From positions 3,775,859 to 3,839,858 of the forward strand of contig JABAKD010000016.1 of assembly GCA_012845835.1 (NCBI GenBank): a DNA stretch of 64,000 bases, read 5' to 3'. Below the pieces are notes generated by a model that worked only from the letters and a program-made list of their open reading frames with translations, was not told the origin of the DNA and did no database searches. The stretch is from Undaria pinnatifida. Lineage: Eukaryota > Sar > Phaeophyceae > Laminariales > Alariaceae. The stretch's first letter is position 1. The number at the start of each line of letters is the position of its first letter. The translations under genes and the position numbers were made by a program. Below, piece after piece: positions 23,001 to 30,900 of this stretch.

Positions 23001-23742
23001 ACCGTACATTATACATATTAATACTGGTAGTATGTACACCAGGTATGTCACAAGAAACGCTGATACCGTTGAGGGTCAGAGGTGGGGCTAGGTTTCGGGG
23101 TGGGGTTAGGGCGAGCTTTTTAGGGGTTTGGTTTGGGATAGGACTTCCAGGTGGTTAGTTTGGGCAAACTGCTCAAGGGTTGGGTTAAGATGGACGGTAC
23201 AAGATAAAGTAACAGGCAGGGTATAGGGTTGAGGTTAGTTAGGAATAGGGCTGGTACGTCTAGGGTTCAGATTGGGACTAGCGCTGGGGTAAGGATCGTT
23301 AGGCAAGGGACACACAACCGACGCTTCCTTCCGCAATCTACATCGATCTTTACCGGGGTGGCCGCCTCGGGCGTGATGCTCTCGAACTTCGGCAGGCCTC
23401 CCTGCTGCAAGAACGGGTTCGACGCCCTCACCCCCTCCTTCTCCTTCTCCCTCTCCGATTCCTCAGCCTTTGCCTTGTTGTCCTCTACATCGCGCAGGAA
23501 CCACGCCGGGAGGGGAGTGTCCGCTGGCAGGCCCTCCGCCGTCGCCTTCGCTCTGAACTCGTCGGCGGCAGCCATCGCCGCGGCCGCGGCCGCGGCTCCG
23601 GCGGTGATCGCGGCAGCTTCCGACGATGAGCCGCTATCGCTACCATTACCGTCGCTGTCACCGGCAATGTTGTCGGCGGAGCTAGTAGCTCCCGCCCTCA
23701 GGGTGCTCACTGGCCGCGTCGTCCATGACAACGAAGGGGCGG
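11138..23742 (-). CDS. M3-family zinc oligopeptidase (oligopeptidase A / organellar oligopeptidase type), 15 exons joined
   Basis: Seen: 15 exons on the minus strand, all with GT-AG introns, join without a frame break into 821 codons plus stop, counted from position 23731. An N-terminal NPFL..LPKFE..TPE segment is followed by the helical M3 region ([15 protein letters not shown], residues about 181-195). The core runs through [17 protein letters not shown] to the zinc site HEFGH at residues 594-598, with the likely third ligand Glu624 in DAVELPSQ. The C-terminal M3 signature [21 protein letters not shown] follows. Known: M3 peptidases cleave short peptides; plant organellar homologues clear peptides left from cleaved targeting sequences. 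Inferred: the long Ala/Ser-rich N-terminus suggests organelle import. No in-frame ATG occurs near 23731 (that codon is TTG), so the true start lies in an upstream exon or at a later ATG in exon 1. The family call is firm; the 5' end is not. Confidence 0.93.
11881..12044 (-). CDS. M3 peptidase exon 14
   Basis: Acceptor gttggatacag, donor gtgagt, leaves in phase 2. Encodes [31 protein letters not shown] and [16 protein letters not shown], the substrate-side His/Tyr loop of the family. Confidence 0.95.
12202..12318 (-). CDS. M3 peptidase exon 13
   Basis: 39 codons, phase 0/0, acceptor gcggtgcag, donor gtacgt. Encodes [19 protein letters not shown] and [14 protein letters not shown]. The 2785-bp intron before it is the largest in this gene and carries several repeats. 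Confidence 0.94.
12512..12690 (+). repeat. Minisatellite built on TTGTACCTTAACATA
   Basis: About a dozen imperfect units of 14-15 bp, often in the pair TTGTACCTTGTACC. Located in the largest M3 peptidase intron. Confidence 0.85.
12720..12830 (+). repeat. Dispersed repeat, family K copy 2
   Basis: CCCATGGCCTACTGTAGGTA, TGCAAAAATAT and GACGATTTTGGGCTA match the copy at 62540-62660. The TA-type MITE begins directly after it. Confidence 0.45.
12835..13024. mobile_element. 190-bp MITE with TA target duplication, inside an M3 peptidase intron
   Basis: Inverted ends of about 20 bp (left GGGGTCCCCGGTAAGGCGGT, right the near-complement) are flanked by TA on both sides (12833-12834, 13025-13026). TA duplication points to a Tc1/mariner-type source. 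The right half carries a tandem 18-bp unit built on TACCGCCTTATATGGGGA. Confidence 0.7.
13370..13500 (+). repeat. GGGTCGGGTC-rich minisatellite
   Basis: Repeated GGGTCRGGTC words in three blocks separated by GTTTTGAAAA-like spacers; in the same intron as the preceding minisatellite. Confidence 0.6.
14812..15015 (-). repeat. Dispersed repeat, family C copy 2, in an M3 peptidase intron
   Basis: Same order as copy 1. The minus-strand ATG stretch reads [11 protein letters not shown]. It inserted in the largest intron of the peptidase gene, on the coding strand. Confidence 0.6.
15104..15265 (-). CDS. M3 peptidase exon 12, catalytic HExxH exon
   Basis: 54 codons, phase 0/0, acceptor ttgttttcag, donor gtgtgt. 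Holds [13 protein letters not shown] (zinc-binding HEFGH with catalytic Glu) and [18 protein letters not shown], whose Glu is the likely third zinc ligand. Confidence 0.97.
15285..15712 (+). repeat. G-rich (GGGGNG)n and (GGGA)n tracts in an M3 peptidase intron
   Basis: 15285-15480 is G-rich with few pyrimidines; 15590-15712 is GGGA/GGGAGGCA repeats. On the coding (minus) strand these are pyrimidine tracts upstream of catalytic exon 12. Open frames across it are simple-sequence artefacts. Confidence 0.85.
15784..15962 (-). CDS. M3 peptidase exon 11
   Basis: Acceptor cgtcgcag, donor gtgaac. Contains [20 protein letters not shown] and the lead-in to the catalytic exon (TPSLMTFRE). Confidence 0.95.
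16165..16265 (+). mobile_element. Family B SINE tail fragment in an M3 peptidase intron
   Basis: GGGGCGACACCTGCGACTGC, GCTCGTCAAGAAGACCGTTG and GTCGTACGAGTTAG follow the tail of family B with many substitutions. It lies just beyond exon 11, so it would be transcribed antisense within the pre-mRNA. Confidence 0.35.
16605..17120 (+). repeat. Two direct 135-bp repeats (family J) in an M3 peptidase intron
   Basis: Copies at about 16605-16740 and 16981-17120 share GAGGAGCCCCGTCAGTCA, TTTGGCCA and a short tandem CCACCAAAAAGTG. A third partial piece (CCCCGTCAGTCACAAAT) lies at 16745-16785. Confidence 0.6.
17255..17400 (+). repeat. Dispersed repeat, family K copy 3
   Basis: ACCATGGCCTAGGGAA and TTAAGGACCCCCGCCA match the two ends of the 62540 copy; the middle is diverged. 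It lies in an M3 peptidase intron. Confidence 0.35.
17489..17615 (-). CDS. M3 peptidase exon 10
   Basis: Acceptor tttcgcag, donor gtgagc, leaves in phase 1. Encodes [17 protein letters not shown] and [18 protein letters not shown]. Confidence 0.93.
17896..17968 (-). CDS. M3 peptidase exon 9
   Basis: Acceptor cgtctcag, donor gtgtgg. Encodes [20 protein letters not shown] then ALPK; the family has a similar EEELRPYF motif before its LPxV segment. Confidence 0.92.
18412..18563 (-). CDS. M3 peptidase exon 8
   Basis: Acceptor gtaaaag, donor gtgagg, leaves in phase 2 and splits the Trp codon of LTFW. Encodes [30 protein letters not shown] and LALWDLTFW. Confidence 0.93.
19411..19689 (-). CDS. M3 peptidase exon 7
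   Basis: 93 codons, phase 0/0, acceptor aaaatcag, donor gtaagg. Contains [33 protein letters not shown] and [20 protein letters not shown], a long conserved M3 block. Confidence 0.94.
19946..20165 (+). repeat. Compound (CAA)n-(CAGCAA)n-(CAAGAA)n microsatellite
   Basis: Pure CAA gives way to CAG/CAA mixtures and then to nine or so AACAAG hexamers. It lies in the intron before M3 exon 7, so transcripts would carry GUU/UUG repeats. Confidence 0.95.
20350..20517 (-). CDS. M3 peptidase exon 6
   Basis: 56 codons, phase 0/0, acceptor ttactggcag, donor gtgctg. Encodes [36 protein letters not shown] and [12 protein letters not shown], all typical of M3. Confidence 0.93.
20816..20897 (-). CDS. M3 peptidase exon 5
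   Basis: Only 82 nt; enters in phase 2 (AG+G gives Arg), donor gtattt. Encodes [20 protein letters not shown] then GVGLEGE, matching the M3 segment between the two flanking exons. Confidence 0.88.
20974..21300 (+). repeat. CAA and ACC trinucleotide-rich stretch
   Basis: A (CAA)n run at 20974-21013, AAC/ACC-rich DNA, then a near-pure (ACC)n run about 21250-21285, within an M3 peptidase intron. A comparable AAC/ACC block lies at 11690-11870. Confidence 0.85.
21341..21429 (-). CDS. M3 peptidase exon 4
   Basis: Acceptor ccgccttag, donor gtgagg, leaves in phase 2. Encodes [20 protein letters not shown], the expected continuation of exon 3. Confidence 0.88.
22229..22378 (-). CDS. M3 peptidase exon 3
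   Basis: 50 codons, phase 0/0, acceptor tttcacag, donor gtgcgt. Contains [17 protein letters not shown] and [20 protein letters not shown], a highly conserved M3 stretch. Confidence 0.92.
22802..22888 (-). CDS. M3 peptidase exon 2
   Basis: 29 codons, phase 0 at both ends, donor gtacgt. Encodes an amphipathic helix ([19 protein letters not shown]) corresponding to the first helices of M3 enzymes. Confidence 0.85.
23354..23742 (-). CDS. M3 peptidase exon 1 (first firmly placed exon)
   Basis: Acceptor after a strong pyrimidine tract (ttccttttcccag); donor gtaaag. It encodes an Ala-rich linker, then a charged helix ([15 protein letters not shown]) and the family N-terminus [20 protein letters not shown]. 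An in-frame ATG lies in the Ala run (MAAADEF). Confidence 0.85.
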
Positions 23743-24163
23743 CTGGGAAAAGGAAGGGGGGATGGGGGGGGGGTCAGAGGTCAGGGGCAGGGGGCTACGA
23801 TGGGAAGGAGGGGGGGGGGGGGTTGTGATAGAAATGCAGAGAGAGAAGTAGTGGCGGAAAGGAAGCAGTGGGGTGGGGGGGTCCTGAAAGTGGGACGCAG
23901 GGAGCGCACAATATACCCACTCCAAACGCCAACGCAACGCTACATAAATACCGTCGCAAAAGACTGCCGCACCGATCATCCTTCTCTCTCCCTCCCTCTC
24001 TGCCCCCGTCTCTCTCTCACTTCCCCTCTCTGTACCTCGCTCTTTCCCCCCCTCCCTCGCCCTCTCTCAACATAAATGTCTCCCTCTCCCCGGTCCCCCC
24101 TCTTTCTCCTCCCACCCCCTCCCCCTCCCGTCCTCTCTCGCTCTCGTTGTGAATGTCTCTCAC

Positions 24164-24250
24164 CGCTGAGAACACGGGTCCGGCGGAGTGCAGCAGCGGC
24201 GGAGGAAGAGGAGCGCCTCGACAGCCCCACACCCACGACTGTTCGAAATG
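24164..24250 (-). CDS. Candidate upstream exon of the M3 peptidase (targeting presequence)
   Basis: Frame open into a gtgaga donor at 24163, ending in phase 1, which matches the phase-2 entry of the next exon at 23742. It encodes an Arg/Ser/Ala-rich, acid-free stretch (RTVVGVGLSRR, SSSSAAAALRRTRVLS) of the kind found in mitochondrial or plastid presequences. A possible acceptor (cctcag) sits just upstream at 24252-24251. No ATG is in frame here, so a further 5' exon would be needed. Confidence 0.45.
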
Positions 24251-24254
24251 CTGA

Positions 24255-27029
24255 GGAACGTAAAGCAGGCGGAATGGGAAGGGGAGGGGGGGGGGGTTCA
24301 AACACCAGGGAATGCAAAGCAGGCGGTGTGGGAAGGGGGGAAGATGGGGGGGGGCGGAGCAGCAGAGAAGAAGACCGGGGAACAGCCAAACGGATATGGC
24401 GAGGAAATTAAGTTATTGGAGACAGGCTCGGGAGCGGGACGGGGGGGGGGGGGGCGTACACATGTGTTGCTTGCATTAGTCGTTTGACCATTGACCACGC
24501 ATCCCTTTCGAGACGGAGCACCGTTCCTACTCCTAATAGAGACACCTCCAACGATTGGGCGCTCGGTACGTTTATTCATTTTTCGCTTACCTTGTTTTCT
24601 TCCTCTTTGGCCGTCTGTGGCCACCACCTATCCCCTATTAAGAGGATAGCGATAGTTTTCTCGCTACTATCTAATGCACCAAACACTACTATCTAATGTC
24701 ACACCCGTCTATTTTGCTCATTTTTTTCGTTCCTCCTGGTACAGTTCATCTTCTCCCACCATGTGAGCTCTCATCTTGTCTGCGGGGCCACGAGGGAGAT
24801 GCTTGGCAATACAGCGCCTGTCTTTTATCTGTACTGCTATAAAACGAGAGTCTTCGTGTACTCGCACTGCTGCTGTACCCCGTACGTACTCCTACACACT
24901 CTTGTCACTGATTGCTGCCTGGTTGCGCTACTCTGGTTCGGTTGTGTGTTGTGATATTTGTCCGGTTGCTACTGTGTGTATGTGAGGTTGATGTGCTTGC
25001 TGTGTTTGCTACTGATGTTGTGTTCTTGTGGTCGTGCGTCTTTCGATACCATGACGGTAAGAAAACCGTGCACACATCCGACGGATCAGATCCCTGTTGA
25101 TGATATACCACGTCTTTGAGGGAATATACTGTAGATCCTTGGTCATATGATCTGCATGGTCTATTTACCACGTTGTCGGGTGAGAGCCGGATGATCTCAA
25201 TTATCTATTACTAGCACATGTTTCCTGGGTTGGATCTGTACTAAACAGATCCCGCACAAAATATCAATACGACAAACATAGGATTTAGACTATCTGCATC
25301 CATCGTGACATGTCCCACGTTTTAAACCTTATGATACCATGACGGTAAGAAAACGTTTTCCTACGTTTCCGGGTAGCCCATAGTTGAACTGCCGTTTACA
25401 CGATTCGTGTGCTGCTGTACTCGTAACACTACCACTACGTGAGATGCCTTGAATTCACAAGAGCGAGAAATAGAAACGGACACGGGGTGGCGCAACATAG
25501 ACAGGGAGGGACGTGCGCTAAGCTGTCGAAGCGGACGCCGACGACCCTGGCCATGTTGGCTAGCGGACGTCCAAGCGCTGCTTGCTGGTGCTCGCTGCTG
25601 GTGGTGTCTTGCGCGCTGACTACCTGACTGGCGCGTTGTCCAAGTCAGTGCCACGTACGAGTATATGGTACGTCCATGTACGTACCCAAAAACTAGCGTA
25701 CAGTTATATACGAGGAAGCTTGCTTTGGCTGCTGCTGGTCATGCTGACTTGCGCACGTCTAAATCCTGCTCGCTGCTGTTGCCTGTGTCCTTCGCACTGA
25801 CTGACGCTGTTTCGGAGTCAGTGGTACAATACGTGTCCAGATCAGACTGCTCGTAGCGGTATCATGGCCTCATACGAGGCAGCTTGGGTGTTGTATTAGG
25901 GTGAAAAGTTGAGGAAGCTCACAGCCTGGCGGTGACAGCAGCACTGCTGCAAAACGGCACCTGAGGGTTCCAGCCCCGCATCGAGCTTTGCACTGTTCCT
26001 CCACTAGCTCGCTAGCTGCTGCTGCTGTCGTTCAACGTTTGAAGTACGGTACGTATGGCAGCGACAATAGGGCAGGTAGGTGTGTGTGACAAACCAGGTG
26101 TCGTGTTTTCGACGCTCTTTTTTGCAAGCAAGCGGCAACTCTCGTGCACAAAGCATCACCTCGCGCGGAGCCCTGCGCCAGCACCATTACGGCTGTCACT
26201 GACCCTGCTCCTCGCATGCTCTTCGGCTCGTTCTGTCCTAGCTTTTGGGATCAAGGCCGTCGAAGTGCTAGGCGGTGATTCATGAAAACGGAGTTCGTAA
26301 AGAGCAAACGGCTTGTTCTTGCGGGGTTGACAGTTAATTTTACCTGCCCAACCCGCGGGCAGATCAGCCAGCTGCCAGCTACATCGAGTTGCATTGGTTG
26401 CTGTGGTGTGAGCCTTGGAGGACGAGATCATACTCGTATGCAAATGGGGCTCTGCGTACTGTACCGGTATATCTTCCTGCCCAGTGCGTATTCGCAGGTC
26501 GACCAGCCGACACGCCGAAAGCTTTGTGATCTCTTGCCTTCTGACTCTTGAAGATTCTCACGGTGTGCTTTTACCGGCTGTGGGAAGGCGGAAAACTCCT
26601 TTTCTCGTCGCGTACAGCAGTGCGGCGTTCAACAGGAATCCCGCACCAGGTAAACACGTACCGGTACAAAAGTACAAGGGCTCCACTCCGCGGGCGGCTG
26701 ACGTCACCCGCCAGCGGATAAAAATATTGCAGCTAAATGTGAAGGGGCAGAAATATGAGGCCCATGATTTCGTGCAACGAGCGACTTGATGACTCCAAGA
26801 GCTGCCTGTGCAGAGCTGATTGATTGCCCTGTTGTGCTGTGATGTGTACTTGCTGGCGATGTCACGTTCTGACCGGCAGTACGGGTGTGATTCATAATAA
26901 ACTTTTTCAGACTTCCCCCATGTCGAACTTGAACAAAACTCCCCCCGGTATCCATGTCGAACTTGAACAATACTTCCCCCGGTATCCCCAGGAAATGAAA
27001 CCGCTTCGATATTGACAGGTCCGTCCGTA
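24255..27029. other. Intergenic spacer upstream of the M3 peptidase
   Basis: Should hold the peptidase promoter and any missing first exon. A 22-bp perfect direct repeat lies at 25045-25066 and 25333-25354. Imperfectly duplicated GCTGCTGGT-rich stretches lie at about 25560-25660 and 25725-25830. No gene is recognised. Confidence 0.5.
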
Positions 27030-27186
27030 TATCCGGCCGACCTGCTATCCCGCCGTTTCAGGGGGGTAGTGTGTTATAAGGCTTAGTTTGGGTAAGCTAT
27101 TGGTTAACCTTTTGCAAGTGGTCAAACGGACTAAAATACCTCACTAATATCTTAACAAGTGCTGGAGGTTTAGTCTTGAAGTTACT
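27030..27186 (-). repeat. Dispersed repeat, family H inverted copy
   Basis: Minus-strand match to the 1330 and 1640 copies (TAGTCCGTTTGACC, TTACCCAAACTAAGCCTTAT, then CCCCCCTGAAACGGCGGGAT). Confidence 0.5.
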
Positions 27187-27380
27187 GCAGAATCGGGGCG
27201 GTCTCGAAGAACGCCATCGAAAAAGTAAGGAATGCAATGAAAGCCGCCGCAAAGTTTCTCCGAGAGGAGGGTTTGGTAGGCGTGTTCCGGGTGGGAGCGC
27301 TGAGAGCTAAACAGGGCCTTTCAATCAAGCGATTCCGGGACGAATTACTTGCCGATACACTTGTAAATAGTGTGTCTATC
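27187..27380 (+). other. Protein-like open stretch, function unknown
   Basis: About 64 codons without a stop, entered from a ctgcag. It reads AIEKVRNAMKAAAKFLREEG then LVGVFRVGALRAKQGLSIKR, a helix-rich basic peptide. It lies downstream of and antisense to the kinesin gene, directly beside a dispersed repeat (27030-27186), so it may belong to a mobile element. Weak evidence; no family named. Confidence 0.2.
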
Positions 27381-27849
27381 CATGTATACTTTTTTAGATT
27401 CGTTTTGGTACCAGGTATTATTGGGTACGGGGACGATGATGACGGCGATCTCATATGGGCACCACTGCTGTCGCCAGAAACAGTGCACAGGTGATAAACC
27501 ATGCGGCGTTCTGCTCCTACTCCTGCAGTAGAGTCATTCGGAACCCAGAATCATGGTTGCTGCCCCCGACGTTAGTTGGATGGCGTCGTCTGCTTTGTAG
27601 CTATCAATACCTCGTAGGTGCGCGGTGGGTAGATGGTAATTGTAACTTTTAATATAGTCTATACCTGGTACACGAGTCCGAGCGTATTCGCACCGTTTTG
27701 AAGATTCCCTTGGGGTCGACCACAACTCTATGTCGTATCGTACGCCCTCAAAGTCGAACGCTTTGAGCTCCACCACCAAACAACATCTACTTCAGCATCC
27801 CGGAAATTCGTCCGTCGCCGGTTGACGGCGAAACAAATAAAAATCAACA

Positions 27850-27932
27850 TCATGGCGCTCGGCCTCTTCTACGCTCCATCTCCTCCTTGGCCCGGTAGAA
27901 GGCCGCGATGTCGTCGTCGGCCTCTTTGTTGC
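27850..27932 (-). CDS. Kinesin-9 exon 19 with stop codon
   Basis: Acceptor ctcaccgcag, stop TGA at 27852-27850. [20 protein letters not shown] then RRRGRAP, the strongly conserved C-terminus of the kinesin-9 family. Confidence 0.95.
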
Positions 27933-30900
27933 CTGCGGTGAGACCGGCGTCAAAAGTAAACGTGCGCACACAAACACCCGATCAATATTTGCTTGGGCCC
28001 CGTTTGGAGGGAGCCTGGGGTCATTCGCGTGCTCGTGATGCGGGCTGCGCAGATGTTGCTTGTACATGGTGCGAGCATGCGATTTCATCGCGTGCCCTCA
28101 TTGGAAAACGTTGTAGCATTTTTTCTGACCATACGTTCTGTATGCTCCCCTCCAAATATAGTCAGAGGTCGACAGGGGGCTGCTTTCCGAGGACTATATT
28201 TCGCTCATCGATCGTTTGTTCCAACTGCTGGATGGGGTGGGGGCGGGGGCAGGATATCGGCATGGCTATTCTTACCGAGGAGGCCCGTGTACGGTCTTAC
28301 GCAAAGCAACGAATGTGGGAGAGCTAAACGAAACGGGTAGACCACGTGGTACTTGGTTATAGCACTTCCGCATTCCTTACATAACGATATCGCATCGTAC
28401 TAGGCACGCGCTTCGGCTCGAGCTGCCTAAGGTGAAAAATCGCATTGCTTTGCAGACCTCCACACCTACGACACCCAACCAAAACGAAAAGTACGTACTC
28501 ACCGGTTAGCGGTGGAAGCAGCCCTACCGCCCCCACGCTACCGTGTGGAGAGTGCCCGCCCTCTCTAGAAGTTGCATCGCTATACCGGCCCGAATATCCC
28601 ACTGCCTTTGAAGGTTCCCTCCGATCGGATGCGGCCGGGGGGGTTCCCCAGGCATCCACCGGAGGCCGGGGTATCCTCGTGGGCGTGCCCCCCCCCCCCT
28701 CCCCCCAGCTTCCTTCCGACGTCGCCACGTCTTGGCTCTCCCTATTCCCGTTGGTGCGGTCGTCGAGCTTGTGGGGGAGGGGTACTCGAGGGCTATGAGT
28801 GGTGGACGTTTTTCTTTCACCAAGTCGCTTTTCCACAGATTCTTCCATCAGGGGTTCGTACCACATCTGGAACTCGGCTTGCATTTTGGTGCTGAGGGAG
28901 AGAGTGGTCAAGAAAGGGGAATGGACGCCAGGCGTTGCAACGGTGTCAAACATTGTGGCGGTCATTTGTACCGAAAAAATCGTATGTTTATACCAGGGAA
29001 CACATACATGTTTAGTTGTCGCAGGTTGTTTGCGCACGCCGCTTGGCAATGGACTGCATCCTTACACGCAACGCAGTTAAGATAGTATGTGCCGCGTACC
29101 CCATACACACAAAATCCAGTTAAATGTCACAACACGTACAATAGAAGACGTTAGGCAGAAGCTTCTCACCTTTCTCTGTGAATACGTAGAGCTACCGTAA
29201 ATCAACACTGCCAATTTTGTCGAACTCCTACACCCATTGCATGATCACGGGTTTCAACAGGGGTAGCATTTCCCTACCATACCGCCCTTGTCTCGAGCTT
29301 ACCGGCCTTTCTCCAGGAGGCGTTGTATGTGCTCTATCTCCGATTTTAACTCTCTTAGCTCCTGCAGTGTGACAAGCCACACGTGCCCACATGGTGGGGA
29401 CAGGGCGTTAATGGATGGGCGGACAGGGGAAAGGGGTATGGATAAAAACATTGACATGAATACGGAGGTTGTACAAAGTAGGAAGGAAGAAAGTTTCAAT
29501 ACCAAGCGACGTAGATCTCGCTCGAGACACAAGAGCAGCTCCAGAACCTTGCCCTCGGACGGAGGTAGGATCTGGTAGCGCTACTCGTGAGATATTTCTC
29601 ACTTGGGCAACCTAGAACCGCGGATACGTTTTCAGGTGTGCCTCCATGTCATCAAAACTACCCCTCAAAGAACCTACAGTTCTCGCACCGGCAGTACGTC
29701 TGCGACACGAGTAGCGTACCCTGTCATTTTCATGGGACTGTTGTCGACGCCCACAATGATTGAAAGTGCAACAACATTAAGAGAAAACGCGACCCGCTTG
29801 CGCAAGCTACCTGGAGCGCAATGTACACGCGTACGTACCGGTACACCCCGCTCGCTACCGCGCGTGGCACATGGTACTCGCTTTTCTGCTGCGTGTGTTC
29901 GTGGTCGTGGAATACTCGACGAAGCGACCAACGGCATCCGCAAAAGAAGACTATTATGATGCAATTCAACCCACGTCCGGGGCGGCACTGCCACCGCATG
30001 TTATTATGCGGTGTTGAACATCGCCAAACTTCATATACCGAACAACGTATCGCGGCGGTCGGAACACCCAATGAATTTCCTAGCTTTTCGGGGCAAAGCA
30101 GAAAGTTTGCCTGGCTTCGAGCAACGCCGATACTTGCCTATCTTTGGGTGAACAAGAGAACTGCCTAGCTCTGGGCAATTTAGATAATTACCTAGTTGTA
30201 GGTAAAGTAGATCGTTACCTAGCTTTGGGAAAGTAGATCGTTACCTAGCGTCGGGGCAAATCAGATAATTGCCTAGCGTTGGCTTCCTGGCGCTGCTACC
30301 TGTAGTAAATCACCTGGAAGCTCCCCTTGTAGACTTTTTTTTCGACTTCTATTGCCGCCTTGCACTTAGCCTCCTCCTCTTCACCCTCCTCATCCCTTTC
30401 GCTTTGTCGGTCATTCTCGATCCCGCCTCCACCGCCCTCGGTTTCGTCCCCCCCCTTGCTTCCGTCGTCCATAAGGCCGTCCAATGCACGTTCTCGTCGG
30501 ATCTGATGGGCGAGGAGACACGAGATTTCGGCATTAATTTGTGTTTTCGCGAGTGGAAAGGAAGGGATGGGGGGAGGGGAGGGTGGCGGCAGCCCATAAC
30601 TCCAACATAAACCCTGCGTTCACGGCGCACCTTTGCCGAACAATCGTGCACGTAACAACGTATACCTTTGAATGGCATTACAATCATGAACGACATAACC
30701 TGTCGAATGCTGATAGTATTCGCCAAGTAATTCCCGGTAGTTGTCCGCTAGCCTAGCGAATCATGACAGGCAGAATGGCATTCAAATTTATAGTCCATTA
30801 AAACGCGTGGTGACGTTTTTTTTGTTTGCGGAGGTAGGAGAAAATCAGTTTGAACTCCGTCAAACCAATCAACCATCAAACCAATCAACTGTACGTAGTG

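Noticed and set aside
23060-23290. Degenerate telomere-like GGGTTAGG words in M3 intron 1
   Set aside because: No two consecutive perfect units; G/T-rich intron sequence explains them.
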